Of a stretch of DNA of 64,000 nt, positions 40,103 through 50,195 are shown in pieces. The translations under genes and the position numbers were made by a program. The notes beneath the pieces were generated by a model that saw only the letters and a program-made list of their open reading frames with translations, searched no databases and was not told the DNA's origin. Positions within the stretch are counted from its first letter, which is position 1; every line of letters begins with the position of its first letter. This DNA is from Verrucomicrobiota bacterium (GTDB taxonomy: Bacteria; Verrucomicrobiota; Verrucomicrobiia; Chthoniobacterales; UBA10450): contig QHRF01000012.1 in NCBI GenBank assembly GCA_003220055.1, positions 1 through 64,000 on the forward strand. The letters are read 5' to 3'.

Positions 40103-40540
40103 TTAGCTCTCGACGATTTCGTCCGGCAGTTCGTGCGAAGATGTCGATCTTTTCGGGAAATGCGAAGCGAGCGCTTTACCCGTTTCCTCGATCGCTTCGA
40201 CCAATGCCTGACTGAATTTTTCGTTTCGGAAATGCTCGCGCATTTTGTCAACGAGCCGCTGCCAAAGGTGCTCGCCGCATTTTTCGTGAATCGCTTTATC
40301 GCCGACGACGGCGAACTTGTGGGCGCGGGGCGCCACGAAAATGAGCACGGCATTGCGTTCCGGTGTTTTGTCCATGCCGAGCCGGTGAAATTTTTTCTGT
40401 GCAGTGATGAGCGGATCGACATCCAACGTGCCGCGCTGAATGTAAACGCGGATTTCGCCAGACGTGTTTGATTCCGCGTCACGAATCGCCTGCACGATCT
40501 GGTCGTGTTCGAGTTTGCTTAGAAATTCTTTGGTGCGCAT
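40103..40540 (-). CDS. TPM-domain protein
   Basis: RTKEFLSKLEHDQIVQAIRDAESNTSGEIRVYIQR... Confidence 0.85.
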   Translation of the reverse strand: MRTKEFLSKLEHDQIVQAIRDAESNTSGEIRVYIQRGTLDVDPLITAQKKFHRLGMDKTPERNAVLIFVAPRAHKFAVVGDKAIHEKCGEHLWQRLVDKMREHFRNEKFSQALVEAIEETGKALASHFPKRSTSSHELPDEIVES

Positions 40541-40544
40541 CGCT

Positions 40545-41357
40545 TTACCAGCTGGAACCGGCGCCGCCCCCACCGAAACTGCCACCGCCGCCACTGAATC
40601 CGCTGAATCCCCCGCCGCCACCCGAAGACCATCCGCCTCCTCCACCGCCCATCGGCAGGAAGATGGGACCGCTTCGGCGCGAGGAGTAGCCGTAACCGCC
40701 GAGTCGTCGCATCATTCTCGAAATGATCATCAAGACCGCGACAAAGATGATGAAGAACAAAAAACTTGGTGCTGGGGCGTTGCGGTGTCGCTCCGCCACA
40801 GTTTTCCCCGATCCCTTGTATTCGCCGCGAATCGCTTTGAAGATCGAATCGATCCCTTCGGCCAAACCACCTTCGTAATCGTTGTTCCGAAAATGCGGTT
40901 TGATCCGGTATTCCGTGACGTCGAACGCAGTTAGGTCCGGAAGGGCGCCCTCCAATCCATAGCCGACTTGAATAAACATTTTCCGGTCTTGTGTGAAAAC
41001 GAATAACACAACGCCGTTACGCTCTCCTTTTTGCCCAACACCCCACGCTTGGGCGACCCGCTGGGTGTAATCGGCAATCTCCGAGTCGCTTTGCATTTTG
41101 GGGAACACCGCGACCACGACTTGGTTTGAGGTCTCGCGCTCGAATTGGGCGAGCTGTTCGTTGAAACGATGCGCGGCTTCTTTTGGAACGACGCCGGCGT
41201 AATCGTTGAAGTAAGCCGCTGGTTTCGGCGGAATGACTTCCGCGGCATAGCTCGACATCGCCGCCAAAAAGAAAAGTAATACGGCGGCTACTCGGCGGAT
41301 CGAGCAGTCCCTCGCTCGATGCCAGAAGTAATGCGCCTTCGGCGCCGTATCTAACAT
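40545..41357 (-). CDS. TPM-domain (YgcG-like) protein with Gly-rich C-terminus
   Basis: YFNDYAGVVPKEAAHRFNEQLAQFERETSNQVVVAVFP; tail GGGGGGWSSGGGGGFSGFSGGGGSFGGGGAGSSW. Confidence 0.88.
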   Translation of the reverse strand: MLDTAPKAHYFWHRARDCSIRRVAAVLLFFLAAMSSYAAEVIPPKPAAYFNDYAGVVPKEAAHRFNEQLAQFERETSNQVVVAVFPKMQSDSEIADYTQRVAQAWGVGQKGERNGVVLFVFTQDRKMFIQVGYGLEGALPDLTAFDVTEYRIKPHFRNNDYEGGLAEGIDSIFKAIRGEYKGSGKTVAERHRNAPAPSFLFFIIFVAVLMIISRMMRRLGGYGYSSRRSGPIFLPMGGGGGGWSSGGGGGFSGFSGGGGSFGGGGAGSSW

Positions 41358-41382
41358 CGTCCGACGGAGCGGCCGATCCACC

Positions 41383-42036
41383 TTACGGAGTCGCGGCCGC
41401 AGTCGCCGCCGGTGCGGGCGAGCCGAAATTGAAATTGACGGTTGGCGCCTTTTCCGCGCCTGGTTGGGCGGCAAAGAATGGACGCGGAGAAAAGCCAAAC
41501 ATTCCGGCGATCATGTTGGTCGGAAAGCGGCGCACGGCGGTATTGAAGTCTTGCACCGCGCCGTTGAAATTATTTCTTTCGACCGAGATCCGGTTTTCCG
41601 TGCCTTCAAGTTGCGCTTGGAGTCCGAGAAAATTCTGGTTCGACTTCAACTCAGGATAACGTTCAACCACTACGAGCAAGCGGGAGAGCGCGTTGCTTAA
41701 CTGGCCTTGGGCCGCTTGAAATTGCTCGAGCTGCGCCGCATCGGTCGGCGCTTTGTTTGGGTCGAGTTGAACGCGCCCGACGCTCGCCCGCGCGTTGGTT
41801 ACTTCGACAATTGTCGATTTCTCGAAGTTGGCCGCGCCTTGCACAGTGTTCACGAGATTCGGAATTAAGTCAGCGCGGCGTTGATAAACCGTCTGCACGT
41901 CCCCCCATTTTTTATTCACAGTCTGATCGAGTGTGACGAGCCGGTTATAGGTGCCCCAGAAAAACAGCCCAATGACGAAAACGATAAAGAGGATGATGAC
42001 AACCAATCCACCGCAACCGATCGCGAATTTATTCAT
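41383..42036 (-). CDS. lemA: LemA family protein
   Basis: YNRLVTLDQTVNKKWGDVQTVYQRRADLIPNLVNTVQGAANFEKSTI... Confidence 0.93.
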   Translation of the reverse strand: MNKFAIGCGGLVVIILFIVFVIGLFFWGTYNRLVTLDQTVNKKWGDVQTVYQRRADLIPNLVNTVQGAANFEKSTIVEVTNARASVGRVQLDPNKAPTDAAQLEQFQAAQGQLSNALSRLLVVVERYPELKSNQNFLGLQAQLEGTENRISVERNNFNGAVQDFNTAVRRFPTNMIAGMFGFSPRPFFAAQPGAEKAPTVNFNFGSPAPAATAAATP

Positions 42037-42095
42037 AAGAACGACAATGTAAGTGCCAGCAATCGTTCAGGAAAGCGGTGGCTAAGTCAAACCCG

Positions 42096-43121
42096 CTACC
42101 GCCCGAGGACGAGCCGCAGAAAATAGGCGTCGGAGAACTTCGCGCTCATTCCCTGCCGGACGATGAGCGCGTTCAACGATGGGATGATATATAAGCGCTC
42201 ATAGTTTGAGCCAAGCCCGACGACTATGTCTGCCGGCGCCGCCCGGCAAAGGCAGACGCCAATCCAATGTGCCCGCTGCCATTTGAGGTCGAGTTCCTTC
42301 TCGATGTCGATTTCGCGCGCGTTCGGAGCTTGTCGATTCAACCAGAAGGTCAGGCCATACGAAGGGTTCACGTCGGATCCGACGAATGCCTGACCGAGCA
42401 AGTTCGCGGGAACAAGTTGTTTTCCATGATAATTGCCGTGTCCAAGCAGTAACTCTCCCAACCGAGCCCATTCGCGCGCGCTCAATTCAAACCCGCTCGC
42501 CGGCAACGGATTGCCGCGGCCGTCTTTTTTGAATTCGAGACTCGTCAGGCCAAGCGGCGACAGAACATTCTCTTCCAAATAGGAAATGGTCGACCGTCCG
42601 TTCAGTTTTCGCCGCAACAGCTCCGCGAAAATTTGAAGATGGCTCGGGCCGTAGGCGAACGCCGATCCCGGAGCAGCAACCAGCGGCAATTGAATTGCCG
42701 CGGCATTTCGGTCACGAATCGATTCACTATGAAGATGCGGTGCCGGTTCGATTCCATCGGTCTGATTTAACAACTGGCGAATCGTGATCTGCGATCTGCG
42801 CGGGTCGGCTTTCCATTCCGTGATGGTGTCGGCGACTCGGTCGTCCAGTTTGATCAAACCATCCCGCACAGCGCAAAGCGCGGCGATCCCCCAAAAGCTT
42901 TTCGTGCCGCTGAAAATCTTACAGCGCGAGTCCGCCGATCCCCCATTGGCGTAGTGCTCGAAAACAGTGCGCCCGTTTTGCATCACGAGTATGGAAAAGC
43001 CGCGTTTGCTCTCGGAGTAGCTGGCGGCGCGCGCGCAGTTCCCCGGCTGGATGTCAGCGAAAGACGATATCGATGTTGCGAGCGACGCCAGGATCGACAA
43101 CGCGACAAAGCGCGCCGTCAT
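42096..43121 (-). CDS. Serine hydrolase (beta-lactamase/class C family)
   Basis: IFSGTKSFWGIAALCAVRDGLIKLDDRV; SxxK motif. Confidence 0.82.
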   Translation of the reverse strand: MTARFVALSILASLATSISSFADIQPGNCARAASYSESKRGFSILVMQNGRTVFEHYANGGSADSRCKIFSGTKSFWGIAALCAVRDGLIKLDDRVADTITEWKADPRRSQITIRQLLNQTDGIEPAPHLHSESIRDRNAAAIQLPLVAAPGSAFAYGPSHLQIFAELLRRKLNGRSTISYLEENVLSPLGLTSLEFKKDGRGNPLPASGFELSAREWARLGELLLGHGNYHGKQLVPANLLGQAFVGSDVNPSYGLTFWLNRQAPNAREIDIEKELDLKWQRAHWIGVCLCRAAPADIVVGLGSNYERLYIIPSLNALIVRQGMSAKFSDAYFLRLVLGR

Positions 43122-43759
43122 TCCGATGCTGGAGTTGGTGTCGCAGTCGTCGTGCCGCGGTCCTCGGTGGCAACTACAGGGGGACGCGCGCTTACCGGCA
43201 GTTGCCGGGTGCGCAATTCTTCAACGTTTGGCAGCTCGTCGAGATTGCGCAGACCGAAATGATCGAGGAAAAAGTCCGTTGTCTCGTAAAGCAACGGACG
43301 CCCCGGAATTTCGGCACGCCCGGAAATTTTGACGAGTCCGCGCTCCATCAAGGTTTGCAAAACGCCGTCGATCGTGACGCCGCGGACCGCTTCGACATCG
43401 GCGCGCGTGATCGGCTGACGGTAAGCAATGATGGCGAGGGTTTCGAGCGCGGGCGAGCTTAAGCGCGCCGGCTTCGGCGCCGGGAAAAGTCCGCGGACCC
43501 ATTGGGCGTACTTTGGATCGCTCGCCAGCTGCCAGCCGTCGGCTTTTTCGACAAGCTGAAACGCGCGCTCATGTTGAACGTATTCGATTTTTAATTGCTC
43601 AATCGCGGCAGCGACTTCCGCCGGTCGAACATTTGCGAATTCGTTAGGCGACAATTCGTCTTCCGCGCCGGCGTTGCGGAGAGCATCGACAATCTCTTTG
43701 GTCGAGACGGGCTTCTGCGCGCTAAAGAGCAACGCTTCGATGACGCGAGTAAGGTTCAT
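43118..43759 (-). CDS. scpB: Segregation and condensation protein B
   Basis: MNLTRVIEALLFSAQKPVSTKEI ... ETLAIIAYRQPITRADVEAVRGV...RPLLYETTDFFLDHFGL. Confidence 0.94.
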   Translation of the reverse strand: MNLTRVIEALLFSAQKPVSTKEIVDALRNAGAEDELSPNEFANVRPAEVAAAIEQLKIEYVQHERAFQLVEKADGWQLASDPKYAQWVRGLFPAPKPARLSSPALETLAIIAYRQPITRADVEAVRGVTIDGVLQTLMERGLVKISGRAEIPGRPLLYETTDFFLDHFGLRNLDELPNVEELRTRQLPVSARPPVVATEDRGTTTATPTPASE

Positions 43760-43764
43760 TGCTT

Positions 43765-45150
43765 CTAATTTGTGCCGATCGCGCTTTGGATTGCGTCGGC
43801 GATGCGATTGGCGTGTTTGTCAATCTTGTCGAATTCGCGGCCTTCGATCAAAAGGCGAATTTTCGATTCGGTACCGGAGTAGCGCAGAAGAATGCGACCT
43901 TTGCCGGCGAGCTCACGTTCTACTTCCTCGCGCAATTTAACGACTTCGCGCAGTTCCTCGATCGGCGGTTTCGATTTGACCACAAGGTTGCGCTGCGCCT
44001 GGGGATATTTTTTGAGACACTTTTTCAATTTGCTTAGCGGCTGACCCGTTGTGTGCATGATCCGCAAAATCTGAAGTGCACTGATGATGCCGTCGCCGGT
44101 GGTTGTGAAATCGCGGAAGATAATGTGGCCGCTTTGTTCGCCGCCGAGGTTGAGATTTCGAGAAACCATTTCTTCAATCACGTAACGATCGCCCACTTTG
44201 GTGCGAATCACTTTGCCGCCGTTGGCCGCGAGCGTTTCGTCCAGGCCAAAGTTACTCATCACGGTCGCGACCAGCGTGTTATCGCGAAGCTGATTCGATT
44301 TCAAAAGATCGAGCGCGGCGATGGCCAGAATTTCGTCACCATCAACGATCTCGCCGTTTTCATCGCAAAGCAGAACCCGGTCGGCGTCGCCATCGTGAGT
44401 GATACCGACATCGGCGTCGGTCAATTTTACGATGCGCTGAATTTCGTCCGGATGGGTACTGCCGCATCCGTCGTTGATATTCATTCCGTTCGGCTCGTTG
44501 TGTGCGACCGCGACGTCGGCCCCGAGCTCGCGCAAAATGCACGGCGTCGATTTGTAAGCGGCGCCATTCGCAACATCGATGGCGATGCGTAATTCTTCGA
44601 GCGACATTTTTCGCGGGAAACTCGCCTTCGCGAATTCGACGTAGCGGCCAAGGGCGTCGTCGATGCGCGCGGCGCGTCCGATTTTACCAGCCGTCGGCCG
44701 GATATTGTCGATCTTGCCGCTGAAAACCAAGTCCTCGATTTGTGCTTCGACTTGATCGTCGAGTTTGTAGCCATCGTGCCGGAAAAATTTGATGCCGTTG
44801 TCTTCGTAAGGATTGTGAGAAGCGGAAAGAACAATGCCGGCATCGGCCCGAAGCGAGCGGGTGATATAAGCCACGCCCGGCGTTGGCAGCGGACCGATGA
44901 CGAGAACATCGACTCCAAGCGAAGTGATTCCCGCGACGAGCGCGTTCTCAAGCATGTAGCCGGAGAGACGAGTGTCTTTGCCGAGCACGATCTTCGGACG
45001 CGCGCCTTCCGGGAGTGTGCGTGGATTTAATTGGGTGAAAACATGCGCGGCCGCGCGGCCAAGTTTCAGCGCGGTCTCGGCCGTGACGGGTTCGACATTA
45101 GCGACACCGCGCACGCCGTCGGTGCCGAAAATCTTTGTCGCCTGTTTCAT
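43765..45150 (-). CDS. glmM: Phosphoglucosamine mutase
   Basis: KIFGTDGVRGVANVEPVT, GIVLSASHNPYEDNGIKFF, GDADRVLLCDENGEIVDGDEI, RYSGTESKIRLLIEG. Confidence 0.94.
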   Translation of the reverse strand: MKQATKIFGTDGVRGVANVEPVTAETALKLGRAAAHVFTQLNPRTLPEGARPKIVLGKDTRLSGYMLENALVAGITSLGVDVLVIGPLPTPGVAYITRSLRADAGIVLSASHNPYEDNGIKFFRHDGYKLDDQVEAQIEDLVFSGKIDNIRPTAGKIGRAARIDDALGRYVEFAKASFPRKMSLEELRIAIDVANGAAYKSTPCILRELGADVAVAHNEPNGMNINDGCGSTHPDEIQRIVKLTDADVGITHDGDADRVLLCDENGEIVDGDEILAIAALDLLKSNQLRDNTLVATVMSNFGLDETLAANGGKVIRTKVGDRYVIEEMVSRNLNLGGEQSGHIIFRDFTTTGDGIISALQILRIMHTTGQPLSKLKKCLKKYPQAQRNLVVKSKPPIEELREVVKLREEVERELAGKGRILLRYSGTESKIRLLIEGREFDKIDKHANRIADAIQSAIGTN

Positions 45151-45217
45151 TGCCTTACTGAAACGCTCCGATGCCGGTTCGTAAACGGGAAAGTGGAGCG
45201 AGCAGTCTTTATCGTCC

Positions 45218-46636
45218 TTATGTAGATTCGGTCTTACTCGCAATTTCTTTCTTTGCTGCGTTTAGTTCGTTGATTTTGCGATGCAGCGTCCGCCGGCTGA
45301 TCCCGAGTTTTTTCGCAGCCGCCGTCACGTTTCCATTCGTTGTCGCCAATGCCTGTAAAATCAGTTTGCGTTCCGTTTCATGAAGATCGAGCGGGCTGGC
45401 CTTTTCACCAAACGCTTTGGACGCCGAAATACCACGCGGAAGTGCTGCGCCGGCTGCTTGTCGCAAAGCGGAAGGCAAATCGCGGGGCGTAATTTTCGGT
45501 CCGGTCGCCATCACGACGCCATGTTCGATGGCGGTGCGCAGCTCGCGGACATTGCCCGGCCAATGGTAAGTGAGCAGCGCGTTCATCGCTTCACTCGTAA
45601 GGTCGCCAACTTCCTTATTGTTCGCTTTGGAAAATTGGCGCAGAAACGCCCGCACCAGTAATGGAATATCGTCTTTGCGCTCGCGCAACGGGGGCATGAT
45701 GATCCGCACGACATTGAGCCGAAAATACAAATCGTCGCGGAACTTTCCTTCCTTCACCAACTGCTCGAGATTTTTGTTGGTCGCGGCGATCAACCGGACG
45801 TCCGCTCGCAAAGTTTGATTGCCGCCGACGCGCTCAAATGCGCGCTCTTCGCTGATCACGCGCAGCAACTTTACTTGCGTCATCGGCGGAATTTCAGCGA
45901 CTTCGTCCAAAAAAATCGTGCCGCCGTTCGCCTGTTCGAATCGCCCCATCCGGCGTTCATGCGCACCAGTGAACGCACCTTTTTCGTGACCGAACAATTC
46001 ACTCTCGAGCAACGTCGGTGATAATGCGGCACAGTGGACAGTCACAAATTTCGCTTTGTTCCGCCGGCTTAAATTGTGAATCGCGTGCGCGGCCAATTCT
46101 TTTCCGGTACCGCTTTCGCCTTCGATCAAGACATTCGCCGATGACGGCGCGACTTGACGGATCGTGTCCAGTACTTCGTGCAGGGCGGGCGAATCACCGA
46201 TCATGTTCTCGAGCCCGTAACGTTCGTCGACCTGCTGTCGCAAACTCTGATTTTCCTGCTCCAGTTTGCTGTCTCGCAACGCCCGTGCGATCAGCATTTC
46301 AACCTTGTCGAGATTGAGCGGCTTGGTGACGAAATCGTAGGCGCCGCGTTTCATCGCTTCGACCGCCGTGTCGACCGAGCCGTAGGCCGTCATCATGATG
46401 CAAATTGGCGGCTGCGGCATTTTCAGCGCCCGATCAATCAACTGCATGCCGTCTTCGCCGCCGAGGCGCAGATCGGTCAGGACAAGATCGACATGTTCGC
46501 GCTCGAGAACGTTCATGGCGCTGGCAATGTCACCCGCCACGTAAACGTCGTAATCGTTCTCGAGCAGGCGGCGCAGTCCGTCCCGCGTATGTTTTTCGTC
46601 ATCAACGATCAGGACGATGGGTTGGATGGAATCCAT
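45218..46636 (-). CDS. Sigma-54-dependent response regulator (NtrC/AtoC-like)
   Basis: Receiver IVLIVDDEKHTRDGL; AAA+ GESGTGKELAAHAIH, GAFTGA; Fis HTH at C-terminus. Confidence 0.94.
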   Translation of the reverse strand: MDSIQPIVLIVDDEKHTRDGLRRLLENDYDVYVAGDIASAMNVLEREHVDLVLTDLRLGGEDGMQLIDRALKMPQPPICIMMTAYGSVDTAVEAMKRGAYDFVTKPLNLDKVEMLIARALRDSKLEQENQSLRQQVDERYGLENMIGDSPALHEVLDTIRQVAPSSANVLIEGESGTGKELAAHAIHNLSRRNKAKFVTVHCAALSPTLLESELFGHEKGAFTGAHERRMGRFEQANGGTIFLDEVAEIPPMTQVKLLRVISEERAFERVGGNQTLRADVRLIAATNKNLEQLVKEGKFRDDLYFRLNVVRIIMPPLRERKDDIPLLVRAFLRQFSKANNKEVGDLTSEAMNALLTYHWPGNVRELRTAIEHGVVMATGPKITPRDLPSALRQAAGAALPRGISASKAFGEKASPLDLHETERKLILQALATTNGNVTAAAKKLGISRRTLHRKINELNAAKKEIASKTEST

Positions 46637-46802
46637 GAGTAATTTTCGGCAATGGCGATGTGCGCCATTTATTCTCACTCAAACACGCCATCTCTCAATT
46701 ACGAAGATATTGCTAGCAAGTTTGGAATTGCCGAGAAGAGCGACGGACGACGATTACATCGGCTCGGCCGTCGGCGTGGCCTGGTAGAATAACCGCGGAT
46801 GA

Positions 46803-48968
46803 CTACCGCGCCGGCGGTTCTTCGTGATAAGGCAAGCCGGATTGATAAAGGGCGATCTTACTTCGCAGCGATTCGGCGAGAGATGTGATGCCGTTAGCAT
46901 TCGCGATTTCGAGCGCGTCGTTTGCAGCTGCTATCGCCTTGGTGAAGTCACCATTTTCTGCATAGGCAGCAGCCAGCGTGTGAAGAAAGACGGGATTATG
47001 TCCGTCTGTGGCGAGGACGGCCTGTTCCGCTAGCTCCACAGCCTTTTTCCCATTCCGGAGTTTGGCATCAGCTGCCGTTGCAAGAAGCCAGGCCAGATTA
47101 TTTTGGGCTGGAACAGATCCCGGATTACTTTTTAGAGCCGCTTCATATTCACGCACCGCTTCTTCGACCCGTCCTTGTTGCCGAAACACATTGGCCAGAT
47201 TGTTATGGGCATCCGCGTAATCGGGTCGCAATTCCAGAGCCAGGCGATAGTGAAGGATCGCATCGTCAAGTTGTCCTTTCTGGCGGAACGCGTTTGCAAT
47301 GCTGTAATGGCTCTCGGCGTGATCGAATTGAAGTCCGAGCGTCGTTGAGTATGCCTCGATCGCAGCGTCGATGTCGCGCTTCTGTAAAAACGCATTGCCG
47401 AGGTTGATGTACGCGTCCGCGTGAAGTGGCCTTTTTTGGACCGCTTTGCGCAAATGAGATATCGCCTCATCCACATCGCCTTCCTGCAAATAAGCAGCGC
47501 CGATGTTATTCTCCGTGTCGGGATCGTCCGGCGAAATTCTAAGAGCAGTTTGAAATTCCTCCATCGCTTCACTCATTCGGTCCGTTTGGAGAAGCGCCTT
47601 GCCGAGATTGTTATGATCTTTGCTTTGGTCCGGCCGCAACTCGAGCGCCTTTCTAAAATCGCGAATCGCTTCATCGAGACCCCCGCGCTCTGACAAGAAC
47701 GAACCGAGATTGCTGTAAGCCATCCAGCAATCGGGATTGCGCGCAATGGTTGTGCGCCAAAGAGTTTCAATGTCGCGATAGACATGGCTTTGTCGCCAAG
47801 TCAAGAGTCCCAGAATTAAAATCGGCGCAATGGAAATCGCCGGCCGCAGAACCCCTTTTGCAGGCGCAATTGAATCCAGGCCCATCGTCAGTCCGGCGGC
47901 GAATAGTGTGAGCGGAGGGATGCATGCGAGGTACTGGAAGTGGTCGGCGACAAAAGAATAGATAAAGGGAAAGACGTTGATAAAGCCGAGGGCCGGGGAG
48001 AGTAGACCAAGAAAAAGAAGTGCAGCCGCGAGAGGTCCGCGAAATTTGCTCCTAAGCTTCCAGGCAATGGCGAGCAATAGAATCAGAGCTGCCGGAAAGA
48101 GATACTGCCACCACACCGTGCCGCTAATGTGCCAGCGTGGGTAAATGAAAGTGAGCTTTGTCGGCCAAGCGAGTTTGAAAAAGTAAAACCAAAAGTCGCG
48201 CCCGGCGATAAGACACCGCTGTAAGATCGACAATTGAAACGCGGTCCCCTGTGCACCGATGAAAATTCGCTCGAGCCAGGCAGTAAAAAGGCCTGCACCG
48301 ACGCCGATGACGAAGAACGGCAGCAACGGCAGCAGGTCCTCACGCAGGCGAACGCGGCCTCGTTTCCACCACAAAACCACGGCGATTATTGCCGGCAATG
48401 GGGCAATCGCGGTCTTGCAAAGCAAACCCAAGATAAAAAGAGCGAGCGAGCTGATGTAGGCGAGGCGATTTCTGCGCTCGTCGAAATTGAGATAGGTGAG
48501 AATCGAGCAGAAAAAAAATAAACCAGAGAGAGTGTTCTTGAGTTCTGAAATCCAAGCGACCGATTCAACTTGGACAGGATGCAGAGCAAATAATGCCGCG
48601 GCCAGCCATGCGCCCGGAATTTTGAGCCGCCGCAAAATCTGGAGCAAAACAACTGCGCCCAAGCTGTGCAGGAGAATATTGACTAGGTGATAACCCAGGA
48701 CCGAATCACCCCAGAGCTTCTGTTCGATCCAGAAGAAGCTGTGAACCAGCGGATAATACTGTTGAGTCGCTCCAACCCGTGTCCAGATGTCGGCTAGGCC
48801 TTGCCATGACCGCAGCGCTGGCTGTGTGATATGGCGATTGTCATCCCAAATCAGCTTACCATTCCAAGCCGGCAAATAGGCTGCCGCGGTAATAGCAATC
48901 AGCGCGAGGGCGAAAAGCCAAACCCGCTGCGAACTCTTCTCTCTGCTTCGGACCTGTGGCTTTGCCAT
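46803..48968 (-). CDS. Membrane TPR protein
   Basis: Multi-TM N-terminal half plus many C-terminal TPRs (AHNNLANVFRQQGRVEEAVREYEAALKSNPG). Confidence 0.88.
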   Translation of the reverse strand: MAKPQVRSREKSSQRVWLFALALIAITAAAYLPAWNGKLIWDDNRHITQPALRSWQGLADIWTRVGATQQYYPLVHSFFWIEQKLWGDSVLGYHLVNILLHSLGAVVLLQILRRLKIPGAWLAAALFALHPVQVESVAWISELKNTLSGLFFFCSILTYLNFDERRNRLAYISSLALFILGLLCKTAIAPLPAIIAVVLWWKRGRVRLREDLLPLLPFFVIGVGAGLFTAWLERIFIGAQGTAFQLSILQRCLIAGRDFWFYFFKLAWPTKLTFIYPRWHISGTVWWQYLFPAALILLLAIAWKLRSKFRGPLAAALLFLGLLSPALGFINVFPFIYSFVADHFQYLACIPPLTLFAAGLTMGLDSIAPAKGVLRPAISIAPILILGLLTWRQSHVYRDIETLWRTTIARNPDCWMAYSNLGSFLSERGGLDEAIRDFRKALELRPDQSKDHNNLGKALLQTDRMSEAMEEFQTALRISPDDPDTENNIGAAYLQEGDVDEAISHLRKAVQKRPLHADAYINLGNAFLQKRDIDAAIEAYSTTLGLQFDHAESHYSIANAFRQKGQLDDAILHYRLALELRPDYADAHNNLANVFRQQGRVEEAVREYEAALKSNPGSVPAQNNLAWLLATAADAKLRNGKKAVELAEQAVLATDGHNPVFLHTLAAAYAENGDFTKAIAAANDALEIANANGITSLAESLRSKIALYQSGLPYHEEPPAR

Positions 48969-50195
48969 TCAGCTTGCGCTCAATTTCGAGCTCGAATCTC
49001 CCGCTTCCAGCATGCGGACGCGTCTGTCGATGTGGGGCAGGCGAATCGTCAAGGTGAGTCCTTTACCTTCACTGCTTTCGATCGACAGCTCGCCGCCGTG
49101 CTCGCGCACAATTCGGCGAACAATCAAAAGGCCGAGGCCGGTGCCGCTGGTCTTGGTTGTGAAATAGGGTTCGAATACGCGACTGAGATTCTCCGCGGAA
49201 ATTCCGCCGCCCGTGTCGGTGAATCGAACGATCACGTGCGATTCGTCCAGGTCGGTGCGGATCCGTAAAATTCCGCGGCTCTTCATCGCTTCGAAACTGT
49301 TTTTGATCACGTTGTAAAACGCCTGTTTTATCTGGTCGCGATCCAGCTCGAGCAGCGGTAGATCCGAGCGCAGCTCCTGTTCGACGACGATATCGCGGTC
49401 TTTGATTTCGAGTGCAAAAAACCGAACCGCTTCTTCGACGATCGCATTAATGTTTTCCGGGCGCAGCTGTGGACGAGTCGGACGAATCGCCCGCAGGAAC
49501 TGACTGATGATGGAATCGAGCCGGTTAATCTCGGCGCGCGCGACTTCCACCGATTCCTGGAGCTCGGCGCCCTTTGCTCCGTCCAGCTTGCGCGCTTCGC
49601 GTTCGATCAATTGCAAATGAATATTGAGTGAGTTCAGCGGATTCCCGATTTCGTGGGCCACCCCAGCGGCGAGCAAAGTCAACGCGTTCAGTCGTTCCGA
49701 CTCGATCGTTTGCTGCTCGGTGCGCCGACTTTCAGTAATGTCGCGCAAAATAATCGCGTGTCCGACCCGTTCGCCTGTAGCTGCGGTCGCCGACCCTGGA
49801 CCGGGGACAGCGTCCCCGGCTACAAAATCCTGGCGCTCGATCACGAGCGGGACGCTGTAAAAATTAATGAATCGGTTGGTGGGATAGAATATCTCCATAT
49901 CGCGGCTGACCGCGCCTTCGCGCGAGAGAGCGTTCCAATCCAACCCGCGAACGCGCTCGTCCAAACGTTTTCCGAGCGAGTCTTCCGCTTCTAATCCGAA
50001 CAATTGGCAGGCGGCGTCGTTGAGATAAGTGATTCGCCCTTTCGAATCGGTAACGATGATTCCTTCCTGGATGGAATTGAAAACCGTTTCGAGAAAACCT
50101 TTCTCCTGCGCGAGGCGCAGAAAATAATTCTGCACTTCCTCCGGCCCGATCTTGCCGAGGCGGCCGATTAGTTTTTCAACGAACCCGGCTTTCAT
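48969..50195 (-). CDS. PAS-domain sensor histidine kinase (NtrB-like)
   Basis: ITYLNDAACQLFGLEAEDSLGKRL, AAGVAHEIGNPLNSLNIHLQLIE, GTGLGLLIVRRIVREHGG. Confidence 0.93.
   Translation of the reverse strand: MKAGFVEKLIGRLGKIGPEEVQNYFLRLAQEKGFLETVFNSIQEGIIVTDSKGRITYLNDAACQLFGLEAEDSLGKRLDERVRGLDWNALSREGAVSRDMEIFYPTNRFINFYSVPLVIERQDFVAGDAVPGPGSATAATGERVGHAIILRDITESRRTEQQTIESERLNALTLLAAGVAHEIGNPLNSLNIHLQLIEREARKLDGAKGAELQESVEVARAEINRLDSIISQFLRAIRPTRPQLRPENINAIVEEAVRFFALEIKDRDIVVEQELRSDLPLLELDRDQIKQAFYNVIKNSFEAMKSRGILRIRTDLDESHVIVRFTDTGGGISAENLSRVFEPYFTTKTSGTGLGLLIVRRIVREHGGELSIESSEGKGLTLTIRLPHIDRRVRMLEAGDSSSKLSAS
49776..49824. repeat. Palindromic repeat inside the histidine kinase reading frame
   Basis: TGTAGCTGCGGTCGCCGACCCTGGACCGGGGACAGCGTCCCCGGCTACA; encodes VAGDAVPGPGSATAAT. 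Confidence 0.75.
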
